NCBI RefSeq assembly: GCF_001468465.1
Contig: NZ_LNSA01000002.1
Coordinates: 1 to 64,000 of the forward strand
Direction: 5' to 3'
Origin: Sphingopyxis sp. H115
GTDB taxonomy: Bacteria; Pseudomonadota; Alphaproteobacteria; Sphingomonadales; Sphingomonadaceae
Length of the DNA stretch: 64,000 bases
Both the position numbers and the translations under genes were made by a program. Every line of letters begins with the position of its first letter. Within the stretch, counting starts at the first letter, position 1. Of this stretch, positions 15,951 to 24,428 are shown in pieces. The notes beneath the pieces are model-generated. The model did no database searches. It had not been told where the DNA came from and saw only the letters and a program-made list of their open reading frames with translations.

Positions 15951-17270
15951 ATGAAGAACGAGCGTTGGGCCATATTTCTTGCCGCCACGACCGCATGGCT
16001 GGCGACCGTTGCAGCTGTGGACGAAGCCCCGCTCTCCGCGGCCGACAGGCGCGCCGTGGTCGAACAGCTCGGCCAAGCGCTCGAAGCGAACTATGTCTAC
16101 CCGGACAAGGCAAAGACGATCGCCGCGACCTTGCGGCGCAATCTCGATGCCGGCGACTATGACACCGCGCATGACCGCCCCGCCCTCGCGCGCGAACTGA
16201 CCGACGATCTGATTGCCGCGTCGGGCGACCTGCATTTCGCGGTCGGGGTCGACCCTGAATGGGTCGCCAACTATGCCGCGAAAAAGGATCCCGCCCGTGC
16301 CGCTGCGCTGCGCGAACAGGAACGTCGCGAGGAAGCACGGCAGAATTTCGGCTTTTCCGGCCTGCGCTATCTCGACGGCAACATCGCCTATGTCGACCTC
16401 GCCCATTTCGCTGACCCCGAACTCGGCTATGACGCCGCCGCGGCGGCGATGCGCTTTATCGAAAATGGCGACGCGGTCATCTATGACCTCCGTTATAATA
16501 ATGGCGGTCATCTGGAGATGGCGCAGCTGCTCGCGAGCCAGCTCTTTCCCGGCGACCGGGATCAGGAGCTGTTCGATTATGACTATAGTCTCGACGGCCG
16601 CCGCGTCGCGCGCGGCCAGTGGGTGCTCCCCGCGCTGCCCGCGAAGCGGCTGACCGGCAAGCCCGTCTATATCCTGACCGGTTCGACCAGTTTTTCCGCC
16701 GCCGAATGGTTCGCCTACACGCTCAAGAAGCTGGACCGTGCAACGCTGGTCGGCGAACGCACCGCGGGCGGGGCGCATCCGGTCGACCGCAAACCCGTCG
16801 GCCGCGATTTCTTCGTGCAGGTGCCGATCGGCCAGATCCGCGATCCCGTGGACGGCGGCGATTTCGAGGGGCAGGGCGTCGCGCCCGACCACCAGCTTGC
16901 CTCGGTCGACGCGCTCGCCTTCGCCCACCGCCTCGCGCTTGCCGACCTTGCCAAAGCCGATCCGGCCAAACGCGCCGACGCCGACTGGTTCGCTCCGCAG
17001 CTGGCGCCGCACGCGCCGCTATCCGCCGCCGCACTCGAAGCGGTGACCGGCCGTTACGAAGGGCGCCGCGTCGATCTTGTGGACGGCAAATTGCGCTATA
17101 CGTGGCGCGAGCGGCTGCGCCTGACGCTCGAACCGCTCGGCGGCGACCTGCTGGCGATCGAGGGCGTGCGCGACTTCCGCTTCCGTATCGTCCGCAAAGG
17201 CGGCAAGGTCGCCGCGCTCGAACGCATCAACCGCGACGGAACAACCCAGATCTATGCCCGCCTCGACTGA
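15951..17270 (+). CDS. S41-family peptidase (tail-specific protease-like)
   Basis: The 439-residue protein has a signal peptide or N-terminal membrane anchor and the S41 core. This includes YLDGNIAYVDLAHFADPE, DLRYNNGGHLEMAQLL and the nucleophile region LTGSTSFSAAEWFAY, where the Ser preceding AAEW is the probable catalytic residue. It is a secreted processing or degradative protease-like protein. A C-terminal beta-rich domain (about 345-439) resembles the tail seen in other sphingomonad S41 proteins. It overlaps the downstream MarR gene by 17 bases and is preceded by the double CAATATATTG operator. The ATG at 15951 follows a weak ribosome binding site. Confidence 0.82.
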   Translation: MKNERWAIFLAATTAWLATVAAVDEAPLSAADRRAVVEQLGQALEANYVYPDKAKTIAATLRRNLDAGDYDTAHDRPALARELTDDLIAASGDLHFAVGVDPEWVANYAAKKDPARAAALREQERREEARQNFGFSGLRYLDGNIAYVDLAHFADPELGYDAAAAAMRFIENGDAVIYDLRYNNGGHLEMAQLLASQLFPGDRDQELFDYDYSLDGRRVARGQWVLPALPAKRLTGKPVYILTGSTSFSAAEWFAYTLKKLDRATLVGERTAGGAHPVDRKPVGRDFFVQVPIGQIRDPVDGGDFEGQGVAPDHQLASVDALAFAHRLALADLAKADPAKRADADWFAPQLAPHAPLSAAALEAVTGRYEGRRVDLVDGKLRYTWRERLRLTLEPLGGDLLAIEGVRDFRFRIVRKGGKVAALERINRDGTTQIYARLD

Positions 17271-17733
17271 CCTGGCCGCAGAACTCGACGATATCTCCTT
17301 CCTCGGCCGCCTCAGCGAAGCGCTGAGCCAGCGGATCGAGGAACAGACGCGCCCGCTGTTCGACGAGGCGGGGATCGTGGTGCCGGTGCGGTCCTGCTCG
17401 CTGCTTTCGGCGCTCAGCGCGGTGGGCGACGCTTCGGCGGCCGATCTTGCGCGCACGCTCGGCCAGTCACACCAACTGGTGGTCCAGAAATGTCCCGCGC
17501 TGCTGCGGCTCGGCCTGATCACCCAGCAACCCGACCCCGCCGACGCGCGGCGCAAGATTTTCCGGCTGACCGAAGCAGGCGAAGATCAGCTCCGCCGGCT
17601 CGACGCCTACAGCGCCCGGATCCGCGAGGTTTACCGCGCGCTTTTCGAGGAGGTTGGCGATGTGCATGGAACGATATTGAAAGCACTGAAAGCGCTCGAC
17701 GATCGTTCGCTCAGTGCCCGGATGGCGGAATAG
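17254..17733 (+). CDS. MarR-family transcriptional regulator
   Basis: The 159-residue protein has a MarR winged helix (LSAVGDASAADLARTLGQSH, then CPALLRLGLITQQPDPADARRK wing, residues about 48-95) and long dimerisation helices at both ends. It overlaps the S41 peptidase gene by 17 bases. The pair probably forms a self-repressed unit with the palindrome at 15898-15923. No ligand can be inferred. Confidence 0.82.
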   Translation: MPASTDLAAELDDISFLGRLSEALSQRIEEQTRPLFDEAGIVVPVRSCSLLSALSAVGDASAADLARTLGQSHQLVVQKCPALLRLGLITQQPDPADARRKIFRLTEAGEDQLRRLDAYSARIREVYRALFEEVGDVHGTILKALKALDDRSLSARMAE

Positions 17734-18216
17734 TCAAAGCCCCCGGAACATCACCAACGCGTCGACGAAGCCTTCGGCCGGATGCGCGAACGCCCCCGGC
17801 AACCGCCCGACGATCTCGAACCCCAGCGACTGCCACAGGCCGACCGCGCGGACGTTGCTGCTGACGACGAAGTTGAACTGCATCGCCCGAAAGCCGCGCG
17901 CCTTCGCATGGTCGATCGAATGCAGCGCCATCGCCCGCGCGACCCCGCGCCCCGTCGCCGCCGCGCCGGTCACATAGCCCGCATTGGCGACATGCGCTCC
18001 CCCGCCCGCCTGGTTGGCGCGCAGATAATAGGTGCCGAGGATAATCCCGTCCTCTTCGGCAACGAACACCTCCTTTCCCGCTCCGAACCAGTAAGCGAGC
18101 GCGTCCGCCTCGCGCATGTCGCGGTCCAGCGTATAGGTCTCGCCGGCGCGGATCATCGGTTCGATGATCGCCCACACCGCGGCGGCATCGGCCTTAGTGG
18201 CACGCCTGACGATCAT
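17734..18216 (-). CDS. GNAT-family N-acetyltransferase
   Basis: The 160-residue protein has GNAT motifs: an N-terminal IVRRATKADAAAVWAI strand-helix, VFVAEEDGIILGTYYL, the acetyl-CoA loop AAATGRGVARAM, and the C-terminal VGLWQSLGFEIVGRLP typical of phosphinothricin-like acetyltransferases. The start at 18216 overlaps the stop of the upstream thioesterase gene as ATGA, so the two are coupled. It abuts the MarR gene on the opposite strand. Confidence 0.83.
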   Translation of the reverse strand: MIVRRATKADAAAVWAIIEPMIRAGETYTLDRDMREADALAYWFGAGKEVFVAEEDGIILGTYYLRANQAGGGAHVANAGYVTGAAATGRGVARAMALHSIDHAKARGFRAMQFNFVVSSNVRAVGLWQSLGFEIVGRLPGAFAHPAEGFVDALVMFRGL

Positions 18217-18605
18217 CCGAGGAAGGGCGCGACAATTTCGTCGGTCACGCGCAGCGGCCGCCCGCTTGCCTTGTCGAGCAGCGCCCACACCGTCCGCGCG
18301 CGGACATGCACCTTTCCGTCCGCGCCGGTAAATTCCATGAAGCGGTCGAACTTTGCGCCCTGCGGCTTGTCGGCGACCCAGGTTCGCGCCGTCACCGTTG
18401 CGCCGGGGCCGAGTGCGCGGAGATAATCGATCTCGTGGCGTACGACGACCCAGATATAGGCATCCTTGTGTGCCTCGGGCGCCGCGGCGTCCCAATGCCC
18501 CGTCGCAACCTGCTGGATCCACTGCACCCAGACGGCATTATTGACATGGCCGAGCTCGTCGATGCTGTCGGGGGTGGCGGTGAGCTGGAGGTTATATTCT
18601 TTCAT
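18213..18605 (-). CDS. 4-hydroxybenzoyl-CoA-type acyl-CoA thioesterase
   Basis: The 130-residue protein is a single hot-dog fold thioesterase. Near the N terminus it has the typical DSIDELGHVNNAVWVQWIQQ pattern with the catalytic Asp/Asn region, followed by HEIDYLRALGPGATVTARTW. It hydrolyses acyl-CoA thioesters in the cytoplasm; chain specificity is unknown. The ATG at 18605 is the only start that fits family length. It overlaps the downstream acetyltransferase gene by four bases. Confidence 0.86.
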   Translation of the reverse strand: MKEYNLQLTATPDSIDELGHVNNAVWVQWIQQVATGHWDAAAPEAHKDAYIWVVVRHEIDYLRALGPGATVTARTWVADKPQGAKFDRFMEFTGADGKVHVRARTVWALLDKASGRPLRVTDEIVAPFLG

Positions 18606-18839
18606 CGGGAAAGCCCTAGCCCCAACGCCCCCGCAACAAAAGCGGCCGTTGGGGCAATCCGGTTCCGGCTTGTTTGACAGGTCAGCCGCGCCTGCTAAAG
18701 GGTTCGGGCCGAGAATAGAGTTGCAGGGTGGTGTCTCCTGCGCTCCCTTTTGAGGGGGTTCTTCTCCGCCACGGCGTTCGACCAATTGGGTGGGAACGCT
18801 GCCACGACCCGTCGCGGCTTTCCCCGCAGGAGCGTGAAA

Positions 18840-19169
18840 ATGCACTATATCTATCTGCTGGCCGCTATCGTCTTCGAGGTGTTGGCAACATCCTTCCTCA
18901 AACAAGCCGACGGCTTTACCAAATTGACGCCTTCGCTCGTCACGGTCGCAGGCTATGCGACCTCCTTCTTTTTCCTGTCGCTAGCGCTCAGGGATTTGCC
19001 GACCGGCATCGCCTATGCGATCTGGTCGGGCGTCGGCATCGTACTGATCGCCGCGATCGCCTGGCTGTTTCAGGGGCAAAGGCTCGACGCGCCGGCGCTG
19101 TTCGGCATGGCCCTCATCACCGCCGGGGTGGTCGTGATGAACGTCTTCTCAAAGAGCGTGGCGCACTGA
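18840..19169 (+). CDS. Small multidrug resistance (SMR) efflux protein, EmrE-like
   Basis: The 109-residue protein has four transmembrane helices. It keeps the essential membrane glutamate (Glu13, equivalent to EmrE Glu14) and the GIAYAIWSGVGIVLI segment with the conserved Trp. It is closer to the quaternary-ammonium (EmrE/Qac) type than to guanidinium exporters, and exports cationic compounds in exchange for protons. AGGAG precedes the ATG at 18840 by about 8 bases. A possible promoter, TTGACA at about 18674, lies far upstream, but no riboswitch was recognised in the 230-base leader. Confidence 0.9.
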   Translation: MHYIYLLAAIVFEVLATSFLKQADGFTKLTPSLVTVAGYATSFFFLSLALRDLPTGIAYAIWSGVGIVLIAAIAWLFQGQRLDAPALFGMALITAGVVVMNVFSKSVAH

Positions 19170-19195
19170 GAAGGCGATGGCGGCCGCCGGGCCGG

Positions 19196-20446
19196 CTAGG
19201 CCAGCTCGACGGTCGTCACCATATAACCTGCGTCGCGGAGTGAGGCGACAAGACTGTCGAGATGCTCGCGGTCGCGCGCCTCGCACTCGATGTCGGTGAT
19301 CAGCCCCTTCGCGGGCAGCGTCGTGAAGATCCGCTGGTGATAAATTTCGATGATGTTGACCTGCTTCTCGTCGAACAGCTTCATCACCTTGAACAGCGCG
19401 CCCGGCCGGTCCTGCAAGCGGATGCGCAGGCGTGCGATGCGGCCCGACCGCGCGAGGTCGCGCAGCAGCACATTGGCGAGCAACCGCGTGTCGATATTGC
19501 CGCCGGTGAGCACGAGGCCGACCTTGCGCCCGGCAAATTCTTCGGGATGCGCCAGCATCGCCGCTAGCCCCGCGGCGCCCGCGCCCTCGACAACCGTCTT
19601 TTCGATCTGGAGCAGCAGGCTGACCGCGCGCTCGAGATGGCGTTCGGCGACGAGCACGATGTCGTCGTTGAGTTCGGCGACCAGCTTGCGCGTGTAAGCG
19701 CCCGGCTCCTTCACCGCGATGCCCTCGGCGAGCGTGTCACCCTCGCACGCCATGTCGACGCCGTTGAGCTCGGCGTACATCGACGGATAAAGCTCGGCCT
19801 GCACGCCAACGAGGCGCATGTCGTTCTTGATCCCACGCGCCGCGGTGCCCATGCCGGCAAGCAGCCCGCCGCCGCCGATCGGAACAATGAGGGTATCGAG
19901 TTCGGGCACATCCTCGAGCATTTCGAGCGCGACCGTCCCCTGCCCCGCCGCGACATGCGGATGGTCGAAGGGATGGACGAAGGTCAGCCCGCGCTCGACC
20001 TCGAGCACGCGCGCGTGCGCATAGGCGTCGTCGAAGGTCTCACCGTGCAGCACGATCGTCGCGCCATGGCTCGCGGTCTGCGACACTTTCACCTGCGGCG
20101 TCGTGCTCGGCATCACGATGGTGACGGGCACGCCGAGACGCTTGCCATGATAGGCGAGGCCCTGCGCATGATTGCCCGCCGACGCCGCAATTGCGCCGCG
20201 CGCCTTCGCCTCGTCGTCGAGCAGAAGCAGCGCGTTCAAGGCGCCGCGTTCCTTGTACGCCGCGGTGAATTGCAGATTCTCGAACTTCAGCCACACCTCG
20301 GCGCCGACCAGCTCGGACAGCGTCTGCGAGTGCAGGGTCGGCGTCCGCACGACCGCGCCATTAATTCGTTCCGCCGCCGCGCGCACATCGTCCAATGTGA
20401 TCGCCGGAAGATCGGCGGCGGAGGTCAGGGTGAGTTGATCGGTCAT
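19196..20446 (-). CDS. ilvA: Threonine ammonia-lyase (threonine dehydratase)
   Basis: The 416-residue protein is a fold type II PLP enzyme with a C-terminal ACT domain. The PLP lysine is Lys65 in TAAYKERGAL, the phosphate-binding loop is PIGGGGLLAG, and the Asn/Ser region is SAGNHAQGLAYH. The ACT domain spans about 335-416. It deaminates threonine to 2-oxobutyrate, the first step toward isoleucine or a catabolic route; length and ACT arrangement fit the catabolic-like short form. It is divergent from the dehydrogenase gene at 20505. Confidence 0.93.
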   Translation of the reverse strand: MTDQLTLTSAADLPAITLDDVRAAAERINGAVVRTPTLHSQTLSELVGAEVWLKFENLQFTAAYKERGALNALLLLDDEAKARGAIAASAGNHAQGLAYHGKRLGVPVTIVMPSTTPQVKVSQTASHGATIVLHGETFDDAYAHARVLEVERGLTFVHPFDHPHVAAGQGTVALEMLEDVPELDTLIVPIGGGGLLAGMGTAARGIKNDMRLVGVQAELYPSMYAELNGVDMACEGDTLAEGIAVKEPGAYTRKLVAELNDDIVLVAERHLERAVSLLLQIEKTVVEGAGAAGLAAMLAHPEEFAGRKVGLVLTGGNIDTRLLANVLLRDLARSGRIARLRIRLQDRPGALFKVMKLFDEKQVNIIEIYHQRIFTTLPAKGLITDIECEARDREHLDSLVASLRDAGYMVTTVELA

Positions 20447-20504
20447 AGCGATGCGGCCCTAGCCTATCTGGCGCGCCGCGCAAACTATGCTTATGGACAC
20501 AGCC

Positions 20505-21383
20505 ATGAGCGAACAAAAATTGCGCATCACTTTCATCGGTACCGGCGTCATGGGCGGACCGATGGCGGGCCACCTCGTCAAGGCGGGCCATCATCTCACC
20601 GTCTATAACCGCACGCGCGCCAAGGCCGATGCGTGGGCCGTACAGCATGGCGGCACCGCTGCGGCGACCCCGGCGGAGGCGGCAGAGGGCGCCGATGTGG
20701 TCCTGACCTGCGTCGGCAACGACGACGATCTGGCGCAGGTGACGCTCGGCCGCGACGGCGCGTTCAAGGCGATGAAAAAGGGCGCGCTGTTCGTCGATCA
20801 CACCACCGTTTCGGCGCGCATCGCGCGTCAGCTGTCGGTCGAAGCCGACGGGCTCGGCCTGCTCTGTCTCGACGCCCCCGTCTCGGGCGGCGAGGCGGGC
20901 GCGCAGAACGGCACGCTGTCGATCATGTGCGGCGGCAGCAAGGCCGCGTTCGACGCCGCGGCGCCGGTGATACAGGCCTATGCCGCGCGCATGGTGCATA
21001 TCGGCGGTCCCGGCGCGGGGCAGACGACGAAGATGGTCAACCAGATTGCGATCGCCGGGGTGATCCAGGGCCTGTCCGAAGCGCTGCGCTTCGCGCAGGC
21101 GTCGCGGCTCGATACCGACAAGGTATTCGAGGCGGTGTCAGGCGGCGCGGCGGCGAGCTGGCAGATGCTCAACCGCTGGGGCACGATGGCGAAGGACGAG
21201 TTCGACTTCGGCTTCGCGGTCGACTGGATGCGCAAGGATTTGGGCCTTGCGATCGACGAAGCGCGCGCGAATGGTGCGACCTTGCCCGTCGCCAGCCTCG
21301 TCGACCAATTCTACGCCGATGTGCAAAAGGCCGGCGGCGGCCGCAAGGATACGAGTTCGCTGGTGACGAGGCTGCCGAAATGA
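20505..21383 (+). CDS. NAD(P)-dependent beta-hydroxyacid dehydrogenase (3-hydroxyisobutyrate dehydrogenase family)
   Basis: The 292-residue protein has an N-terminal Rossmann motif FIGTGVMGGPMAGHLVKAGH, the substrate-binding DAPVSGGEAGAQNGTL, and the catalytic lysine in GQTTKMVNQ, as in 3-hydroxyisobutyrate and tartronate semialdehyde reductases. The exact substrate is unknown. Earlier in-frame ATGs at 20487 and 20493 are possible; none has a clear ribosome binding site. The stop overlaps the next gene's start as ATGA. Confidence 0.85.
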   Translation: MSEQKLRITFIGTGVMGGPMAGHLVKAGHHLTVYNRTRAKADAWAVQHGGTAAATPAEAAEGADVVLTCVGNDDDLAQVTLGRDGAFKAMKKGALFVDHTTVSARIARQLSVEADGLGLLCLDAPVSGGEAGAQNGTLSIMCGGSKAAFDAAAPVIQAYAARMVHIGGPGAGQTTKMVNQIAIAGVIQGLSEALRFAQASRLDTDKVFEAVSGGAAASWQMLNRWGTMAKDEFDFGFAVDWMRKDLGLAIDEARANGATLPVASLVDQFYADVQKAGGGRKDTSSLVTRLPK

Positions 21384-23044
21384 AGCGCCTCCTGCTGGCC
21401 GCGCTGGCCCTCACCCTCGCCGCCCCCGCGCACGCCGACACGCTGGTCGACAATGTCAACGGCATCACACTCGACAAGGACGGCAAGCTCGTCCGCTTCA
21501 CCGGGCTCGTCATCGATACCGAGGGCAAGGTGAAGCAGTTGCTCGACCGCAAGGACAAGCGCCCAGAACGCCCCGATTTCAAGCAGGACGGCAAGGGCAG
21601 GACCCTGATCCCCGGCCTGATCGACGCGCACGGCCATGTCATGGGGCTGGGTTTCCAGCTGATGCTGCTCGACCTTTCGGACACGACCAGCCTTGCCGAG
21701 GCGCAGGCGGCGATCCGCAAATATGCCGCCGACAATCCCGAAATGCCGTGGATCATCGGATCGGGCTGGAACCAGGAAAAATGGGGCCTCGGCCGCTTCC
21801 CGACCGCCGCCGACCTCGACGCCGCGGTGCCGAACCGCCCCGTCTGGCTCGGCCGCGTCGACGGCCACGCCGGCTGGGCGAACAGCGCCGCGATGGCCGC
21901 CGCGAAGATTACCGCCGCGAGCAAGTCGCCCGAGGGCGGCCGTATCGAGATGGAAGGCGGCAAGCCGAGCGGCGTTTTCGTCGATGCGGCGATGAACCTG
22001 ATCGACAGCGCCAAGCCCAAGCCGCTCGCGCGCGACCTCGACCGCGCGCTGTACCTCGCGCAGCAGAAGCTGCTCGAACAGGGGATCACGACGATTGCCG
22101 ACATGGGCACGACGATCGAGGAGTGGCAGGCCTATCGCCGCGCGGGCGACAAGAAGCAGCTCGCGGTGCGCGTCCTCTCCTATGGCGGCGACATCGACAA
22201 TATGGCGCTGATCGCCGGACCCGGCCCGACGCCCTGGCTCTATGACGACCGGCTCCGCATGGTCGGGGTGAAGCTCTATCTCGACGGTGCCTTGGGATCG
22301 CGCGGCGCGTGGCTGAAAGCGCCTTATGCCGACGCGCCGGGGCAGAAGGGCTTGCCCCTCCTCACCCCCGCGCAGCTCCGCAACAAGATGGTGCGCGCGT
22401 CGATGGACAAGTTCCAGGTCGCGATCCACGCGATCGGCGACGCCGCCAATGCCGAGGCGCTCGACGCAATTACCGACCTCACCGCCGATCTCCCCGGCGA
22501 ACGCCGCTGGCGCATCGAACATGCGCAGATCATCGACCCCGTCGACATCCCCCGTTTCGCGACGCTCAAGGTCATCGCCTCGATGCAGCCGATCCACCAG
22601 CCGAGCGACCGGGTGATGGCCGAAGCGCGCCTTGGTCCCGACCGCCTGAAAGGCGCCTATGCGTGGCGCAGCCTCCAGAATGCCGGCGTCCGCCTCGCCT
22701 TCGGTTCGGACGTGCCGGTCGAAAGCGCCAACCCCTTCCCCGGCATCGCCGCCGCCATCTCGCGCACCGACGCGAAGGGCGAACCCTTCGGCGGCTGGCG
22801 TCCCGAGGAAGCGGTCAGCCGCGAGACCGCGCTCGACGGCTTCACGCGCACGGCGGCCTTTGCCGGGTTCGCCGAGGACCGGATCGGCACGCTGATGCCC
22901 GGCATGCGCGCCGACTTCCTGATCGTCGACGCCGACCCAATGCTCGCGAGCCCCGACGAGATCCGCCGCATGGTGCCGCTCGAAACCTGGGTCGGCGGTT
23001 ATCGCTATTACAAGCGGAAAGAGGGGGCGACCGTTGGCCGGTGA
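21380..23044 (+). CDS. Secreted amidohydrolase (YtcJ/Amidohydro_3 family)
   Basis: The 554-residue protein has a cleavable signal peptide (AALALTLAAPAHA) and the metal-dependent hydrolase signature LIPGLIDAHGHVMGLG. It also has HAIGDAANAEALDA, RIEHAQIID and the late LAFGSDVPVESANPF, which are metal and catalytic sites of the YtcJ-type amidohydrolases. It probably hydrolyses a C-N bond in the periplasm. It is coupled to the dehydrogenase gene (ATGA) and overlaps the following flavoprotein gene by 11 bases. Confidence 0.87.
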   Translation: MKRLLLAALALTLAAPAHADTLVDNVNGITLDKDGKLVRFTGLVIDTEGKVKQLLDRKDKRPERPDFKQDGKGRTLIPGLIDAHGHVMGLGFQLMLLDLSDTTSLAEAQAAIRKYAADNPEMPWIIGSGWNQEKWGLGRFPTAADLDAAVPNRPVWLGRVDGHAGWANSAAMAAAKITAASKSPEGGRIEMEGGKPSGVFVDAAMNLIDSAKPKPLARDLDRALYLAQQKLLEQGITTIADMGTTIEEWQAYRRAGDKKQLAVRVLSYGGDIDNMALIAGPGPTPWLYDDRLRMVGVKLYLDGALGSRGAWLKAPYADAPGQKGLPLLTPAQLRNKMVRASMDKFQVAIHAIGDAANAEALDAITDLTADLPGERRWRIEHAQIIDPVDIPRFATLKVIASMQPIHQPSDRVMAEARLGPDRLKGAYAWRSLQNAGVRLAFGSDVPVESANPFPGIAAAISRTDAKGEPFGGWRPEEAVSRETALDGFTRTAAFAGFAEDRIGTLMPGMRADFLIVDADPMLASPDEIRRMVPLETWVGGYRYYKRKEGATVGR

Positions 23045-24302
23045 CACGCCGTCCCGCCGCGCGTTGCTGACCGGGCTTGCCGCGTTGCCGGTCGCGGCGA
23101 GCGCGACGGCGGCCGAGCGCAAGGAACGCCGCTCGAAAAAGCGCAAACCGGCGAAACCGAAGATACAGCATGTCGACGTCGCGATCATCGGCGCCGGCGT
23201 GTTCGGCGCGTGGACCGCGTGGCATCTGCTGCGCGCGGGCAAGTCGGTGCGCCTGTTCGACGCCTATGGCGCCGGCAATGCGCGCAGCTCATCAGGGGGC
23301 GAAAGCCGCGTCATTCGCATGGGCTACGGCGCTGACCATATCTATTCGGAGATGGCGCGCGATTCGCTCGAATATTGGAAGGCGCTGTCCGACACGGCGA
23401 GCGCGCCGATTTTTCACAACACCGGCGTGCTCTGGTTCGCGCCGCAGGGCGACGCCTATACCGCGCAGTCGCTCGCGTGGCTGCAGGCGAACCGCGTCGG
23501 CCACGAGCATGGCGACGTCAGCTGGCTGCAGAATAGATATCGCCAGATCCAATTCTATCAGGGCGAAACCGGTATCCTCGAAACCGGGACGGGCGCGCTG
23601 ATCGCCGCCAGAGGCGTGCAGGAGGTGATCGCCGACGCGCAGATTGCGGTCGAGCGCGTCGTCATGCCCGCACCGCTTTTTTCCAAACGGATCAAGCGCC
23701 ACACGCTGCCCGATGGCGGCACCGCCGACCATCTCGTCTATGCCGCGGGGCCGTGGATCGCCGAGCTTTTCCCGCAGCAGTTGATGAACAAGATCGTCGC
23801 GACGCGGCAGGAGGTCTATCATTTCGGCGCACCGCAGGGCGACAGCCGCTTCGCGCCGCCCGAACTGCCCGTCTGGGCCGATTTCAACAACGGCCGCATC
23901 GTTTACGGCATCCCCGACCTCGAAGGCGCAGGCTTCAAGATCGCGTTCGACACGCACGGCCCGACGATCGACCCCGACACGCTCGAACGCCAGCTCACTC
24001 CGGCGGGCATCGCCGAGGCGCGCGCCTATGTCGCGCGGCGCTTCCCCGGGCTCGCCAATGCGCCGCTGATCGGCGGGCGCGTCTGCCAATATGAGAATAG
24101 CTCGAACGGCGATTATCTGATCGACCGCTTTCCGGGGCAGGAGCGCGTGTGGCTCGTCGGCGGCGGGTCGGGGCATGGGTTTAAGAACGGCCCCGCGGTC
24201 GGCAAGCGCGTCGCGGCGCATATCCTCGACGAGGATCTGGCGGTCGAACCGCGCTTCGCCTTCTCGAGCAAGGGCACGGTGGCGGCGCGGACGGTGTTCT
24301 GA
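23034..24302 (+). CDS. Tat-exported FAD-dependent oxidoreductase (DAO/sarcosine oxidase-like)
   Basis: The 422-residue protein starts at a TTG (23034) preceded by GAGGGGG. Its N terminus has a twin-arginine signal (PSRRALLTGLAALPVAAS). The FAD-binding motif is VAIIGAGVFGAWTAWHLLRAG and the C-terminal FAD contact is VWLVGGGSGHGFKNGP, as in sarcosine or N-methyl amino acid oxidases. Export by Tat implies folding with FAD in the cytoplasm before secretion. It overlaps the amidohydrolase gene by 11 bases, so both probably act on one pathway outside the inner membrane. Confidence 0.85.
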   Translation: MAGDTPSRRALLTGLAALPVAASATAAERKERRSKKRKPAKPKIQHVDVAIIGAGVFGAWTAWHLLRAGKSVRLFDAYGAGNARSSSGGESRVIRMGYGADHIYSEMARDSLEYWKALSDTASAPIFHNTGVLWFAPQGDAYTAQSLAWLQANRVGHEHGDVSWLQNRYRQIQFYQGETGILETGTGALIAARGVQEVIADAQIAVERVVMPAPLFSKRIKRHTLPDGGTADHLVYAAGPWIAELFPQQLMNKIVATRQEVYHFGAPQGDSRFAPPELPVWADFNNGRIVYGIPDLEGAGFKIAFDTHGPTIDPDTLERQLTPAGIAEARAYVARRFPGLANAPLIGGRVCQYENSSNGDYLIDRFPGQERVWLVGGGSGHGFKNGPAVGKRVAAHILDEDLAVEPRFAFSSKGTVAARTVF

Positions 24303-24328
24303 GCGAACCATCTTCGCCTACCACTACC

Positions 24329-24406
24329 CGTCATCCCGGTGAAGGCCGGGATCTCGCCGGTGCGGTTCCACGAGAGGGTGAGATCCCGGCATTCGCCGGG
24401 ATGACG
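24329..24406. repeat. Intergenic palindromic repeat (GTCATCCCGG type)
   Basis: CGTCATCCCGG at the left end and CCGGGATGACG at the right end enclose a second inner repeat (GGGATCTC/GAGATCCC). The same end sequences recur at several places in this window, so this is a REP-like dispersed element. Confidence 0.75.
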
Positions 24407-24428
24407 ATTTGAGGAGGGGTAGACAAGC

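Noticed and set aside
21311-23242. 643-codon minus-strand frame over the amidohydrolase
   Set aside because: Shadow of a gene with clear motifs on the plus strand; no domain in the translation.
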